Assembly (NCBI GenBank): GCA_945938205.1
Contig: CAMEUL010000064.1
Coordinates: 1 to 8,043 of the forward strand
Length of the DNA stretch: 8,043 nucleotides
Reading direction: 5' to 3'
DNA from: an uncultured Traorella sp.
GTDB lineage: Bacteria; Bacillota_I; Bacilli_A; Erysipelotrichales; Erysipelotrichaceae
Shown here piece by piece: positions 1 through 6,051 of this stretch. The notes beneath the pieces are model-generated. The model made no database searches. It saw only the letters and a program-made list of their open reading frames with translations, and had not been told where the DNA came from. Numbering within the stretch: the first letter of the stretch is position 1; every line of letters starts with the position of its first letter. The position numbers were made by a program, and so were the translations under genes.

Positions 1-80
1 CTTTATTCACATTTTCAAAGAACAATCAATTTCTGCTATCTATTTCAAGTGTTTTGTATTTTCAAACTTTTTCATAAAAA

Positions 81-791
81 CTACTTGATTTTTATATAGT
101 TAGCTCCTAAATATTTGATTTCGTCCATGGATAAAGGACGATATTCTCCTTCTTTTAAATTTTCATCTAATATTAATGTTCCCATCTGAACTCGTTTCAG
201 ATAGATTACCTCATTTTTCGCATGATGTACCATACGCTTTACCTGATGAAATTTACCTTCCTGTATCGTCAGATAAAGTTCATTTTCGCCAAAAACCTCC
301 ACTTTACCCGGCTGAAAGGATTCTTCTTTAAGGTCAATTCTGTTTTCAAGTGTTTGAATCATTTCAGGAGTAATTTTATCCTGACATCGCACATAATACT
401 TCTTATCACAATGATGTTTGGGAGAAGTCAGATCATGAGCGAGTTTCCCATCATTTGTAAGAATCAAGAGACCTTCAGTATCCTTATCCAATCGTCCAAT
501 CGGAAACAGATCCTTTCGGATATCTTCATGAATCAAGTCTAAAACAGTATCCTGCTGATCATCTTTGGTGGCGGTAATGACACCTGAAGGTTTATTCATC
601 ATATAATAAACATATTTCTGATACTTGATCTGTACACCTTCTACTTCTACGATATCTTCATTTTCATCGATCTTTGTATCATCTTTGGTGCATAACTGTC
701 CATTGACCAACACTTTTTTCTTTCGTATGAGTTCTTTCACTATTTTTCTTGAACCCACATTTGCATTAGTTAGAAAACGATCCAGTCTCAT
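81..791 (-). CDS. rsuA: RsuA-family 16S rRNA pseudouridine synthase
   Basis: This 236-residue protein converts a specific uridine of rRNA to pseudouridine in the cytoplasm; the family's usual target is U516 (E. coli numbering) of 16S rRNA. An N-terminal S4 RNA-binding domain covers about residues 1-50 (MRLDRFLTNANVGSR start). The catalytic motif GRLDKDTEGLLILTNDG begins at residue 99 and places the nucleophile at Asp102. The motif GKFHQVKRM, typical of this family, lies near residue 180. Length is normal for RsuA (about 230-240). The ATG overlaps the upstream flippase stop by 4 nt (ATGA), and AAGG lies 8 nt before it. It is the last gene of a lipoprotein-flippase-pseudouridine synthase operon; Bacillus ytzG next to ytgP shows the same pairing. 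RluB/RluE-type specificity cannot be excluded from sequence alone. Confidence 0.93.
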   Translation of the reverse strand: MRLDRFLTNANVGSRKIVKELIRKKKVLVNGQLCTKDDTKIDENEDIVEVEGVQIKYQKYVYYMMNKPSGVITATKDDQQDTVLDLIHEDIRKDLFPIGRLDKDTEGLLILTNDGKLAHDLTSPKHHCDKKYYVRCQDKITPEMIQTLENRIDLKEESFQPGKVEVFGENELYLTIQEGKFHQVKRMVHHAKNEVIYLKRVQMGTLILDENLKEGEYRPLSMDEIKYLGANYIKIK

Positions 792-2467
792 CGCTTGAAC
801 CTTCTTTTGATAGTATTCATATCAATCTTAAAAATAAGTTGTGGAAGTTGGAAGACTCCTGTTATCATAAGATAAGCCAACAGCACAACAATACCTTCCA
901 AGATGACAATCGGAAGCATTTCAATGCGTCCAAAACGTGTCAGATCACCAAGTAATGCATAAAGTACCCAATATATAAGGGTCATACCCAATACTCCAAG
1001 ACACATCACAAAAAGCTTTTTCAATGTAGATTTCCAGCGAATGTGAAAGATCGTATTCAAATAATAAATATCGATCAGCATAATTGTTAAATAGGAACAG
1101 AGATTTGAAAAAGTAGCGCCATTCATGCCAAACAGCCAGACACAAGGATATAATGACACAAACTTCATTATAGCTCCAGCCAGTAAAGCAAACAGTGGCT
1201 TTTTCCCAAGTCGACAAGCAATCAATAGTGAAGTGAAAAGCGGCGCAATCGTTCCCATAATGGAATCGATCACACGAAATTTCATCAGATAGTCTTCATA
1301 ATCAAGTTGTTGGAATACAATGACAGCTTGATTTACGGTATCCGTTAATTCAATTGTTGGATTTCCAAATAATAGAAACATGACTTCTTTTGAAAAGAAA
1401 AATAGACAGAAAGACATCGGTAAAAGGATATACAAAACACTTTCAAGCGTATCCTTGATGTGCCGATTGACCATCTTAAAATCTCTTCGTTCCAGTGAAG
1501 TGGTTATGTATGGAATAATACTTGCGGAAAATCCAACACAAAGAATCTGTGGAATAGCTATGATTTTTTTGGTATGCATACCGAGCACTGTTCCATAAAT
1601 GTAATTACTTAAAGCACCATTAACACCTGTTGATTCAAGTGCTTTTGTAAAGAAAAGAAGATTGACCATATCCTGTGAATACGCAATCACGGCCGACAAA
1701 AGATATGGAATGGCAATCACGATCATTTCTTTCAATAAAACCATTTTGTCATTATTGGAAATTCTTTCTTGTGTGGCAACAAGCTGTTTCATTTCCTTCA
1801 TGGCTTTTCTATCAACGCTTTTAATGTGTAGAAGAGCACATATTGCCGCAACACTAGTTGAAAATACTGCAAAATAAACGGCCCAGATCTGATCCATATG
1901 GAACAGATAAACTGCTATAGCACCTGCACCCAACAGGAAAAAAACACGCACCAGCTGTTCAAGTACTTGGCTGTAAGCATATAATTTCATTTCCTTCAAG
2001 CCTTGATAGAAACCTCGATAGGCACTCAAAACAGGTACAAAAAACAAAGCAAAAGAAATAATGACCATTACATTTTGAGTAATGGTAATTTCTTCAGGAC
2101 TGCTTCCCTCCGCCAGGATCATGCCAGCCAAAGGTCCACTTGTCAAAATCACAAAACACATGCTGATAAATCCTAAAGCTATCATTAAGCCTAATGAAAG
2201 TTTCTTGATTAGGAGTGTTGTTCGATAATCCTTTACATCATAATATTTAGCTACAAGGGTGGCAATCGCATAAGGAATACCTGCTACTGAAACATTCAGA
2301 ACATAAGCATAAATATTGTAGGCATATCCATAATATGCAACATTGGTATCACCGGCAATCATATTAAATGGAATAACATAAACAAGCCCTAATATCTTTG
2401 AAAACAATACTCCGGCACTTGAAACCAAACCACCATATATAATTGACTTCTTAGTATTCTCACTCAT
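788..2467 (-). CDS. murJ: MurJ/YtgP-like lipid II flippase (MOP superfamily, SpoVB-related)
   Basis: This 559-residue polytopic membrane protein belongs to the MviN/MATE-like (MOP) exporter superfamily. These proteins move lipid-linked cell-wall precursors across the cytoplasmic membrane. About 14 hydrophobic segments are visible. The first helix region has the family's GG...GVLFSKILGLVYVIPF pattern at residues 12-34, and AYRGFYQGLKEMK near residues 149-161 matches the conserved cytoplasmic loop of the polysaccharide synthesis/SpoVB group. Length is close to Bacillus YtgP (about 544). The neighbouring RsuA-family gene supports YtgP/MurJ over SpoVB, since that pair is also adjacent in Bacillus. 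The ATG overlaps the lipoprotein stop by 8 nt, and GAGGAAG lies about 9 nt upstream. A role in sporulation peptidoglycan (SpoVB-like) remains possible because substrates cannot be read from sequence. Confidence 0.88.
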   Translation of the reverse strand: MSENTKKSIIYGGLVSSAGVLFSKILGLVYVIPFNMIAGDTNVAYYGYAYNIYAYVLNVSVAGIPYAIATLVAKYYDVKDYRTTLLIKKLSLGLMIALGFISMCFVILTSGPLAGMILAEGSSPEEITITQNVMVIISFALFFVPVLSAYRGFYQGLKEMKLYAYSQVLEQLVRVFFLLGAGAIAVYLFHMDQIWAVYFAVFSTSVAAICALLHIKSVDRKAMKEMKQLVATQERISNNDKMVLLKEMIVIAIPYLLSAVIAYSQDMVNLLFFTKALESTGVNGALSNYIYGTVLGMHTKKIIAIPQILCVGFSASIIPYITTSLERRDFKMVNRHIKDTLESVLYILLPMSFCLFFFSKEVMFLLFGNPTIELTDTVNQAVIVFQQLDYEDYLMKFRVIDSIMGTIAPLFTSLLIACRLGKKPLFALLAGAIMKFVSLYPCVWLFGMNGATFSNLCSYLTIMLIDIYYLNTIFHIRWKSTLKKLFVMCLGVLGMTLIYWVLYALLGDLTRFGRIEMLPIVILEGIVVLLAYLMITGVFQLPQLIFKIDMNTIKRRFKR

Positions 2468-2987
2468 CTTTATTTACTTCCTCTGAAGATTGAAAATCCT
2501 TGATATTCGCATTAATGATGAAATAAGCATAGTTATCCACCTGGTTTTTATCTTTGTAAACAACTAAACAGTTTAAGATGAACTCACTTTTATTGGTAAA
2601 TCCCTGTACTCCCACTCCCTCATAAAAACCCTTTTCAGCATTAATCTGATTTGGAATCATATTGTAAGTTTGATCTTCAAACAGTCCTATATTGGGGGCA
2701 ATTTTATTCTCGCTGATCTCACTGATATCAACAGCTACCATCTGGATATTGTACATGGCTATCGTCGGTTTTTCGATAGCTACATCATATCCATATTCAT
2801 CACCATTTTCATACATATTGAATTTCCATCTAAATGGAAGATTCATAGTAACCTGTTTGGAATTATCAATCAGAAGTTCCATATAATTTTCATATTTCTC
2901 ATTATGTTCTCTTTCTTTGGTCTTGTTTGAATTTAAACAACCCGTTAACAAAAAAGTACATAATATTAAAATTCCTACTTTTTTCAT
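2460..2987 (-). CDS. predicted lipoprotein of unknown function
   Basis: A 175-residue protein with a typical lipoprotein signal: MKK, a hydrophobic stretch, then LTGC with the lipidated Cys at residue 17. It should be anchored outside the cytoplasmic membrane. The mature part is charged at first (NKTKEREHNEKYENY) and then looks globular, with beta-rich segments and no transmembrane helix. I do not recognise the family. I chose the ATG at 2987 because GAGGTG sits 6-7 nt upstream; the in-frame GTG at 2996 overlaps that ribosome binding site. Its last bases overlap the flippase gene, so the two are almost certainly co-transcribed. A function near the cell envelope is an inference from this linkage only. 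Confidence 0.85.
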   Translation of the reverse strand: MKKVGILILCTFLLTGCLNSNKTKEREHNEKYENYMELLIDNSKQVTMNLPFRWKFNMYENGDEYGYDVAIEKPTIAMYNIQMVAVDISEISENKIAPNIGLFEDQTYNMIPNQINAEKGFYEGVGVQGFTNKSEFILNCLVVYKDKNQVDNYAYFIINANIKDFQSSEEVNKDE

Positions 2988-2993
2988 AGAAAA

Positions 2994-3000
2994 CACCTCA
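2994..3000 (-). promoter_or_regulatory. ribosome binding site deciding the lipoprotein start
   Basis: TGAGGTG on the minus strand lies six bases before the ATG at 2987. The alternative in-frame GTG (2996-2994) is part of this element, so it cannot be the start served by it. Confidence 0.7.
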
Positions 3001-3005
3001 TGTGT

Positions 3006-3014
3006 ATTGTACCA
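3006..3014 (-). promoter_or_regulatory. extended -10 promoter for the lipoprotein-murJ-rsuA operon
   Basis: TGGTACAAT on the minus strand matches the extended -10 form TGnTATAAT with one mismatch in the hexamer. No good -35 box lies 16-18 nt upstream, which is common for extended -10 promoters. Transcription would start near 3000-3003, giving a leader of only about 13-16 nt that holds little more than the ribosome binding site. Confidence 0.5.
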
Positions 3015-3109
3015 TAAAACACCTCTTTATAAAACAAAAATGATGATTGAGGAAACAAATAAATGTTCTTTACATATCCATTTCTTAATTGACTATGATA
3101 TAAAAATAT

Positions 3110-3135
3110 TAAAAACAAGTGGATATTCTCCACTT
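3110..3135. repeat. 26-bp direct repeat, copy 1
   Basis: These 26 bases are identical to 3398-3423 and in the same orientation, 288 bp apart. Each copy contains the hairpin AAGTGGA-loop-TCCACTT. The two copies bracket the small membrane gene with its promoter. Confidence 0.9.
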
Positions 3136-3140
3136 GTTTT
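3111..3140 (-). terminator. intrinsic terminator after the small membrane gene
   Basis: A perfect 12-bp stem, AAAACAAGTGGA paired with TCCACTTGTTTT around a 5-nt loop, starts 11 nt after the stop codon of the small membrane gene. On the minus strand it continues into TTTTTAATATTTTT. Because the outer stem is A/T-rich on both sides it could also work in the plus direction. The core 26 bp (3110-3135) is repeated exactly at 3398-3423. Confidence 0.85.
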
Positions 3141-3150
3141 GATTTTAATA

Positions 3151-3336
3151 TTACTTTCTTTTAACTAAAACAATCGCAATTTCAATGACCAAGAATAGAC
3201 ATAAACATGAAAGAAATAATTCCTTTGGGCTTACAGCTCCATACCAAATAATTTGTGAGGACTTAAGACAATCATATGCAATTAAAACAACACAAATGAA
3301 TGTTGCGGGTAATAAAGATTCAATTAGTTTTTTCAT
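3151..3336 (-). CDS. small two-helix membrane protein, unknown function
   Basis: A 61-residue protein with two hydrophobic segments, about residues 8-24 and 39-58, joined by a short loop (KSSQIIWYGAVSPKE). The lysines at the N-terminus (KK) and C-terminus (KRK) suggest both ends face the cytoplasm. I do not recognise a family. It is supported as a real gene by a complete expression unit: a TTGATT-17-TATATT promoter, a GGGGG-type ribosome binding site 10 nt before the ATG, and a strong terminator after the stop. It is not part of the sporulation operon upstream or the lipoprotein operon downstream, and exact 26-bp repeats lie on both sides. A regulatory or stress peptide, a toxin-like peptide or a simple orphan gene are all possible. 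Confidence 0.65.
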   Translation of the reverse strand: MKKLIESLLPATFICVVLIAYDCLKSSQIIWYGAVSPKELFLSCLCLFLVIEIAIVLVKRK

Positions 3337-3363
3337 ATTCTATTTTCCCCCTTCTTTAAGAAT

Positions 3364-3392
3364 AATATATAATATAAATTCGAAAAAATCAA
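3364..3392 (-). promoter_or_regulatory. sigma-A-type promoter of the small membrane gene
   Basis: On the minus strand TTGATT (3392-3387) is followed after exactly 17 nt by TATATT (3369-3364); both match the housekeeping consensus well. It lies only 6 nt beyond the A-tract of the terminator that ends the sporulation operon. The predicted start is near 3357, about 20 nt before the ATG. Confidence 0.65.
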
Positions 3393-3397
3393 TCATA

Positions 3398-3423
3398 TAA
3401 AAACAAGTGGATATTCTCCACTT
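3398..3423. repeat. 26-bp direct repeat, copy 2
   Basis: Exact copy of 3110-3135 in the same orientation. This copy forms the terminator of the sporulation operon. Confidence 0.9.
3399..3423 (-). terminator. intrinsic terminator of the dipicolinate operon
   Basis: A 7-bp stem, AAGTGGA with TCCACTT around a 5-nt loop, begins 4 nt after the stop of the DUF1540-type gene. It is followed on the minus strand by GTTTTTA. The stem is shorter than in the sister copy because the flanking bases do not extend the pairing. Confidence 0.75.
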
Positions 3424-3427
3424 ATCA

Positions 3428-3586
3428 TTACTGTCTCATTCGAAAAGAGACACATTCTGTTTCATGTGTGCAGTTAGGATGGACGCAACGATCACACCCT
3501 ACACTGATTTCTTCTGCTTCACATTGTTTTGCCTGATTAAAAATACATGATAAAACGGAACAGTTGATTTTAGTTTTGTTTTCCAT
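3428..3586 (-). CDS. DUF1540-type small Cys-rich protein
   Basis: A 52-residue protein starting MENKTKINCSVLSC. Seven cysteines are spread over its length (residues 9, 14, 22, 31, 34, 39, 45) plus His at 36 and 41, which suggests metal binding. The spacing C-x4-C-x7-C followed by EEISV is the pattern I associate with DUF1540 domain proteins, common in spore-forming Firmicutes and of unknown function. A strong GGGAGGA ribosome binding site lies 6-7 nt before the ATG. It is the last gene of the dipicolinate operon, 39 nt after the cse60-like gene and 4 nt before the terminator. A sporulation role is inferred from this position. The family call rests on memory of the motif, not on a search. Confidence 0.8.
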   Translation of the reverse strand: MENKTKINCSVLSCIFNQAKQCEAEEISVGCDRCVHPNCTHETECVSFRMRQ

Positions 3587-3625
3587 AAAAAATCCTCCCA
3601 TTCTAGTATGGATCTTTTTAGAAAA

Positions 3626-3793
3626 CTATTCCTCATAGATCACTAGAGCTGAAAAACAGAAGATCTGTTCATTTTCACTTTTAAAACAAGCATTTGAGAA
3701 TTTGATGTCGATAATTTTCTTGTTTTCAATAAATGCATTCACTGCATCACTGAGGTCATTTTCATGTTCTTCATCAAAGCATTTTACTTTCAT
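3626..3793 (-). CDS. cse60: Cse60-like sporulation protein
   Basis: A 55-residue protein, MKVKCFDEEHENDLSDAVN... ending in EQIFCFSALVIYEE. The pattern FDEEHExDL, then DIKFS, then EQIxCFSAxVIY matches Cse60-type proteins, which in Bacillus subtilis are about 60 residues and made in the mother cell under sigma-E. Molecular function is unknown. It begins 18 nt after the dapA stop and belongs to the dipicolinate operon, which agrees with a sporulation role. No Shine-Dalgarno-like sequence precedes the ATG, and an in-frame TAG 10 nt upstream rules out a longer form. The start is accepted because the length and N-terminus fit the family. It may be translated by coupling to dapA. Confidence 0.78.
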   Translation of the reverse strand: MKVKCFDEEHENDLSDAVNAFIENKKIIDIKFSNACFKSENEQIFCFSALVIYEE

Positions 3794-3794
3794 G

Positions 3795-3811
3795 ATATTA
3801 TTCTATAATAT
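3795..3811. repeat. perfect AT-only inverted repeat before cse60
   Basis: On the minus strand ATATTAT-AGA-ATAATAT forms a perfect 7-bp dyad that fills the gap between the dapA stop and the cse60 ATG. The pairing is all A-U and would be weak in RNA. It could be an operator-like site or simply AT-rich spacer. Confidence 0.5.
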
Positions 3812-4675
3812 TTAACTGAAAAGATTGTCGAAATGCTGATCCAGCATATTTTTAGAATCATAAGAAATCGCTGTTAGTGGAAGACGTAATACATTAAGGC
3901 ATTCCTTTCTTTCACTTAAAAGATATTTGATGCAAATGGGATTTGATTCTAAAAAACAGAGATGTGAGAGTTTTTTTAGGAATAAGTCTTTTTCTGTGAT
4001 ATCTTTTCCCTCTTCAAAGTCTTTCATCATTTGAATAATATCAGCTGCTACAAGATGACCAGTTACACTTACTATTCCTTCCATTCCTGCCTGCAAACCT
4101 TCATAAAGATAGTCATCACATCCGCTGTAAATTTCAAAGTTTTCTGTATGCAATAAAATCTCACGCACCATTTCAAGATCATGACTGGCTTGTTTCAGTG
4201 CAATGATATTTGGATAACCAATTGATAGTTTTATGACTGTGGATGCGCTTAATGATACCCCTGTACGTGAAGGAACATTGTAAAGAATGATATTTTTCTT
4301 GGTTTCTGTTGCAAGTGTAGAAAAATGCTCATAGAGTCCATATTGAGTTGGCTGATTGTAGTAAGGAGTTACGATCAGATAGCCTTCAAACTCAAGATCT
4401 TCGCTCATTTTTAATAACCGCATAGACTCACAGGTAGAAGCAGAACCAATACCAAAATAGATTTCACATCGTGAATTGACCAATGCAATCGTGTGTTCAA
4501 GGAGAGCTACTTTTTCATTTTCATGGAGGGTAGGACTCTCCCCTGTTGTTCCACATATAACAATTCCCGTAATCTTTTCCTCGATCAATCTTTCTACGAG
4601 CTGATCAAAGTTTTCATAATCAATATCATTCAGAAGTGTAAACGGAGTAATACAAGCAACATAGCATTTTTTCAT
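3812..4675 (-). CDS. dapA: 4-hydroxy-tetrahydrodipicolinate synthase (DapA family), sporulation-linked
   Basis: This 287-residue TIM-barrel enzyme condenses pyruvate with L-aspartate-4-semialdehyde, the branch point to lysine/diaminopimelate and dipicolinate. The family motifs are present: GTTGES at 42-47, PYYNQPTQ at 104-111, LYNVPSRTG at 131-139 with the catalytic Tyr132 and substrate-binding Arg137, and the Schiff-base Lys161. The lysine is followed by QASHD where most DapA proteins have EASGD or EATGN, a small deviation. Length is normal. The ATG overlaps the spoVFB stop by 4 nt, and AGGGAG lies 8 nt upstream. The operon position behind spoVFA-spoVFB suggests a copy dedicated to dipicolinic acid, with a separate housekeeping dapA possibly elsewhere. 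Other members of the superfamily (NanA, KDG aldolase types) are less likely given the Arg137 motif. Confidence 0.9.
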   Translation of the reverse strand: MKKCYVACITPFTLLNDIDYENFDQLVERLIEEKITGIVICGTTGESPTLHENEKVALLEHTIALVNSRCEIYFGIGSASTCESMRLLKMSEDLEFEGYLIVTPYYNQPTQYGLYEHFSTLATETKKNIILYNVPSRTGVSLSASTVIKLSIGYPNIIALKQASHDLEMVREILLHTENFEIYSGCDDYLYEGLQAGMEGIVSVTGHLVAADIIQMMKDFEEGKDITEKDLFLKKLSHLCFLESNPICIKYLLSERKECLNVLRLPLTAISYDSKNMLDQHFDNLFS

Positions 4676-5250
4676 TTCTTTTTCTCCCTAAGAATTGGCT
4701 GAATTTGATGATGAACTATGGCTTCATCAAGAGTCTCTTTTATTAGTTCAAAATCACTGGTGCAACTGTTTGGTTTTAATATTGGCTCATCCTGAAAGAA
4801 TGGCAACACATAGAAATGTTTCATGTTCAGCACTTTCATTAAATTGACGCCACTGATTCCTAAAATATCATTACTTGAAATCCCAATTACTACATTTTTC
4901 TGATTGCGAATCATTGCCTTAGCACACAAAGCAACCGGACAATCATAGGCTCCTTGAACAATTCTAGAAAGTGAATTGGCTGAACAAGGCAAAATTGCCA
5001 TACAATCAAAGCAATTCAAAGGTCCTATCTTCTCAGCTTCTACAATATCTGTAATGATGGCATGTTCGCTCAGCAAAGAACACTTGTCTTTCAATTCTTT
5101 TGCAGTATGAAATCTTGTATCACAAGTTGCAACATTCTTTGTAAATACGAACGAAATATCAAATTCATCCAACAGTTCAGAAATCTTTTCCAGAACGATG
5201 GTATGATTGCAGAAAGAACCTGTAATTCCTACTAGCAGCCGTTTTTTCAT
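4672..5250 (-). CDS. spoVFB: dipicolinate synthase subunit B
   Basis: This 192-residue protein is a flavoprotein-fold subunit of dipicolinate synthase, which makes the dipicolinic acid loaded into the spore core. Recognisable segments are GITGSFC at 8-14, EAEKIGP at 71-77, LPCSANSLSRI at 87-97, DCPVALCAKAMIRN at 103-116, ISSNDILG at 124-131 and the C-terminal LPFFQDEPILKPNS at 149-162; the last is typical of SpoVFB. Length is near the family's usual 195-200. Its ATG overlaps the spoVFA stop by 4 nt, with GGAG 5 nt ahead, so translation is probably coupled. SpoVFA and SpoVFB act as a complex in the mother cell. A general flavoprotein decarboxylase is less likely given the partner gene. Confidence 0.92.
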   Translation of the reverse strand: MKKRLLVGITGSFCNHTIVLEKISELLDEFDISFVFTKNVATCDTRFHTAKELKDKCSLLSEHAIITDIVEAEKIGPLNCFDCMAILPCSANSLSRIVQGAYDCPVALCAKAMIRNQKNVVIGISSNDILGISGVNLMKVLNMKHFYVLPFFQDEPILKPNSCTSDFELIKETLDEAIVHHQIQPILREKKK

Positions 5251-6005
5251 AGAATCTCCAAAAGTGTTTCTTCGAGTACTCTGGCAGCACTTTTAGGTGA
5301 AAACATGGCCGGTAAAGGACCTGCATGAACGATCCTGCATCTTCTTTGTCTTAACAAGATCTCATTGAAAGATGAACTTCGTACAAGATTAATGATAAGA
5401 TTTTCATCCATTTTTTTAATCATGGAATCATCAATTATATTCGTCAATGAAGTATTGATGATGATAGGAGCAGGTTTCAATTCTTGATATTTTTCAACAC
5501 TGATGAATTCATTCGTTTCTTCATTTACTTTTCTTCTAATGACTCTTACCTGAACTCCAAGTCTTTTCAATATCTCATAAATTGCTTGACCGCTTTTTCC
5601 ATATCCAATCAAATCAACTTGCAGATCAAGCAAGCCTGAATCAGTATTATCCAGAAGCAAAAACAGAACACCTTCTGCCGTCAGTTTTGAATTTGCTTTG
5701 ATGAATCGCTCATATTCATTTAAATCGATTTTTTTGAAAGTCAGTTCTTTAAGTTTTTTCGTCATATTTCCGATTATCAAAACTCCATCATCCTTCAGCA
5801 TAGAGAAAAATTCAATCGGACATTTCACCTCCACACCACGAATAGTCATATTTTCATCATCTTTCCATCCTGACATAGGCAATACAATTGCATCAAATCT
5901 GACTTTAAGTGGAGTAAAATCGTCTAAAAGAATACAATCCATCTTATGCTTCAACTGCTGATACAGCATGTTCATGCGAGTATCACTGTTTACAATCCCG
6001 AGCAT
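5247..6005 (-). CDS. spoVFA: dipicolinate synthase subunit A
   Basis: This 252-residue protein is the NAD(P)-binding subunit of dipicolinate synthase; with SpoVFB it oxidises the DapA product to dipicolinic acid in the mother cell. The N-terminal half (about residues 1-95) is a divergent flavodoxin-like domain. The linker motif NSKLTAEG at 105-112 corresponds to the family's NSIPTAEG, the Rossmann motif GYGKSG is at 134-139, and AGPLPAMFSPKSAA at 228-241 matches the conserved end. It is about 45 residues shorter than Bacillus SpoVFA (about 297), mostly in the N-terminal half. I chose the ATG at 6005: AAAGG lies 8 nt before it, whereas the GTG at 6011 is only 1-2 nt from the same site. First gene of the sporulation operon. 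Confidence 0.9.
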   Translation of the reverse strand: MLGIVNSDTRMNMLYQQLKHKMDCILLDDFTPLKVRFDAIVLPMSGWKDDENMTIRGVEVKCPIEFFSMLKDDGVLIIGNMTKKLKELTFKKIDLNEYERFIKANSKLTAEGVLFLLLDNTDSGLLDLQVDLIGYGKSGQAIYEILKRLGVQVRVIRRKVNEETNEFISVEKYQELKPAPIIINTSLTNIIDDSMIKKMDENLIINLVRSSSFNEILLRQRRCRIVHAGPLPAMFSPKSAARVLEETLLEIL

Positions 6006-6023
6006 CTTCACATCCTTTCTCTA

Positions 6024-6032
6024 TAAACTATG
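6024..6032 (-). promoter_or_regulatory. candidate sporulation-sigma -10 element before spoVFA
   Basis: CATAGTTTA on the minus strand fits CATAnnnTA, the -10 consensus of mother-cell sigma-K promoters, and shares CATA with sigma-E sites. Bacillus spoVF is sigma-K dependent. It lies 18 nt before the chosen ATG, giving a very short leader. I see no convincing -35 element at the right distance, and the upstream side runs into the tyrS terminator U-tract. Confidence 0.4.
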
Positions 6033-6051
6033 TAGAAAGTATAGAAATGAC

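Noticed and set aside
81..110. Terminator at the end of rsuA
   Set aside because: Only an A/U-rich mirror-like stretch is present, with no G/C-containing stem, so no intrinsic terminator can be supported within the window.
222..542. Plus-strand open frame of 106 codons
   Set aside because: It lies wholly inside the rsuA-family gene on the other strand, has no ribosome binding site or recognisable motif, and its composition is that of an antisense frame.
945..1217. Second minus-strand frame of 90 codons inside the flippase gene
   Set aside because: It is out of frame with the flippase, whose transmembrane pattern continues unbroken through this interval.
2670..3168. Plus-strand frames opposite the lipoprotein gene and its upstream region
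   Set aside because: They are antisense to a well-supported lipoprotein with signal peptide and ribosome binding site, and show no start signals or family features.
3110..3423. Insertion sequence or miniature transposable element suggested by the flanking repeats
   Set aside because: There is no transposase, no terminal inverted repeat pair and no target-site duplication. The repeats are themselves terminator hairpins in direct orientation.
3590..3625. Separate promoter for the DUF1540-type gene (CATACTAGA motif) and a weak TTCTA/TAGAA dyad
   Set aside because: The motif fits sporulation -10 patterns only partly, has no -35 partner, and the 5-bp dyad has a 13-nt loop, so chance is the better explanation in AT-rich DNA.
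6006..6011. GTG start for spoVFA two codons upstream
   Set aside because: AAAGG is only 1-2 nt from the GTG but 8 nt from the ATG at 6005.
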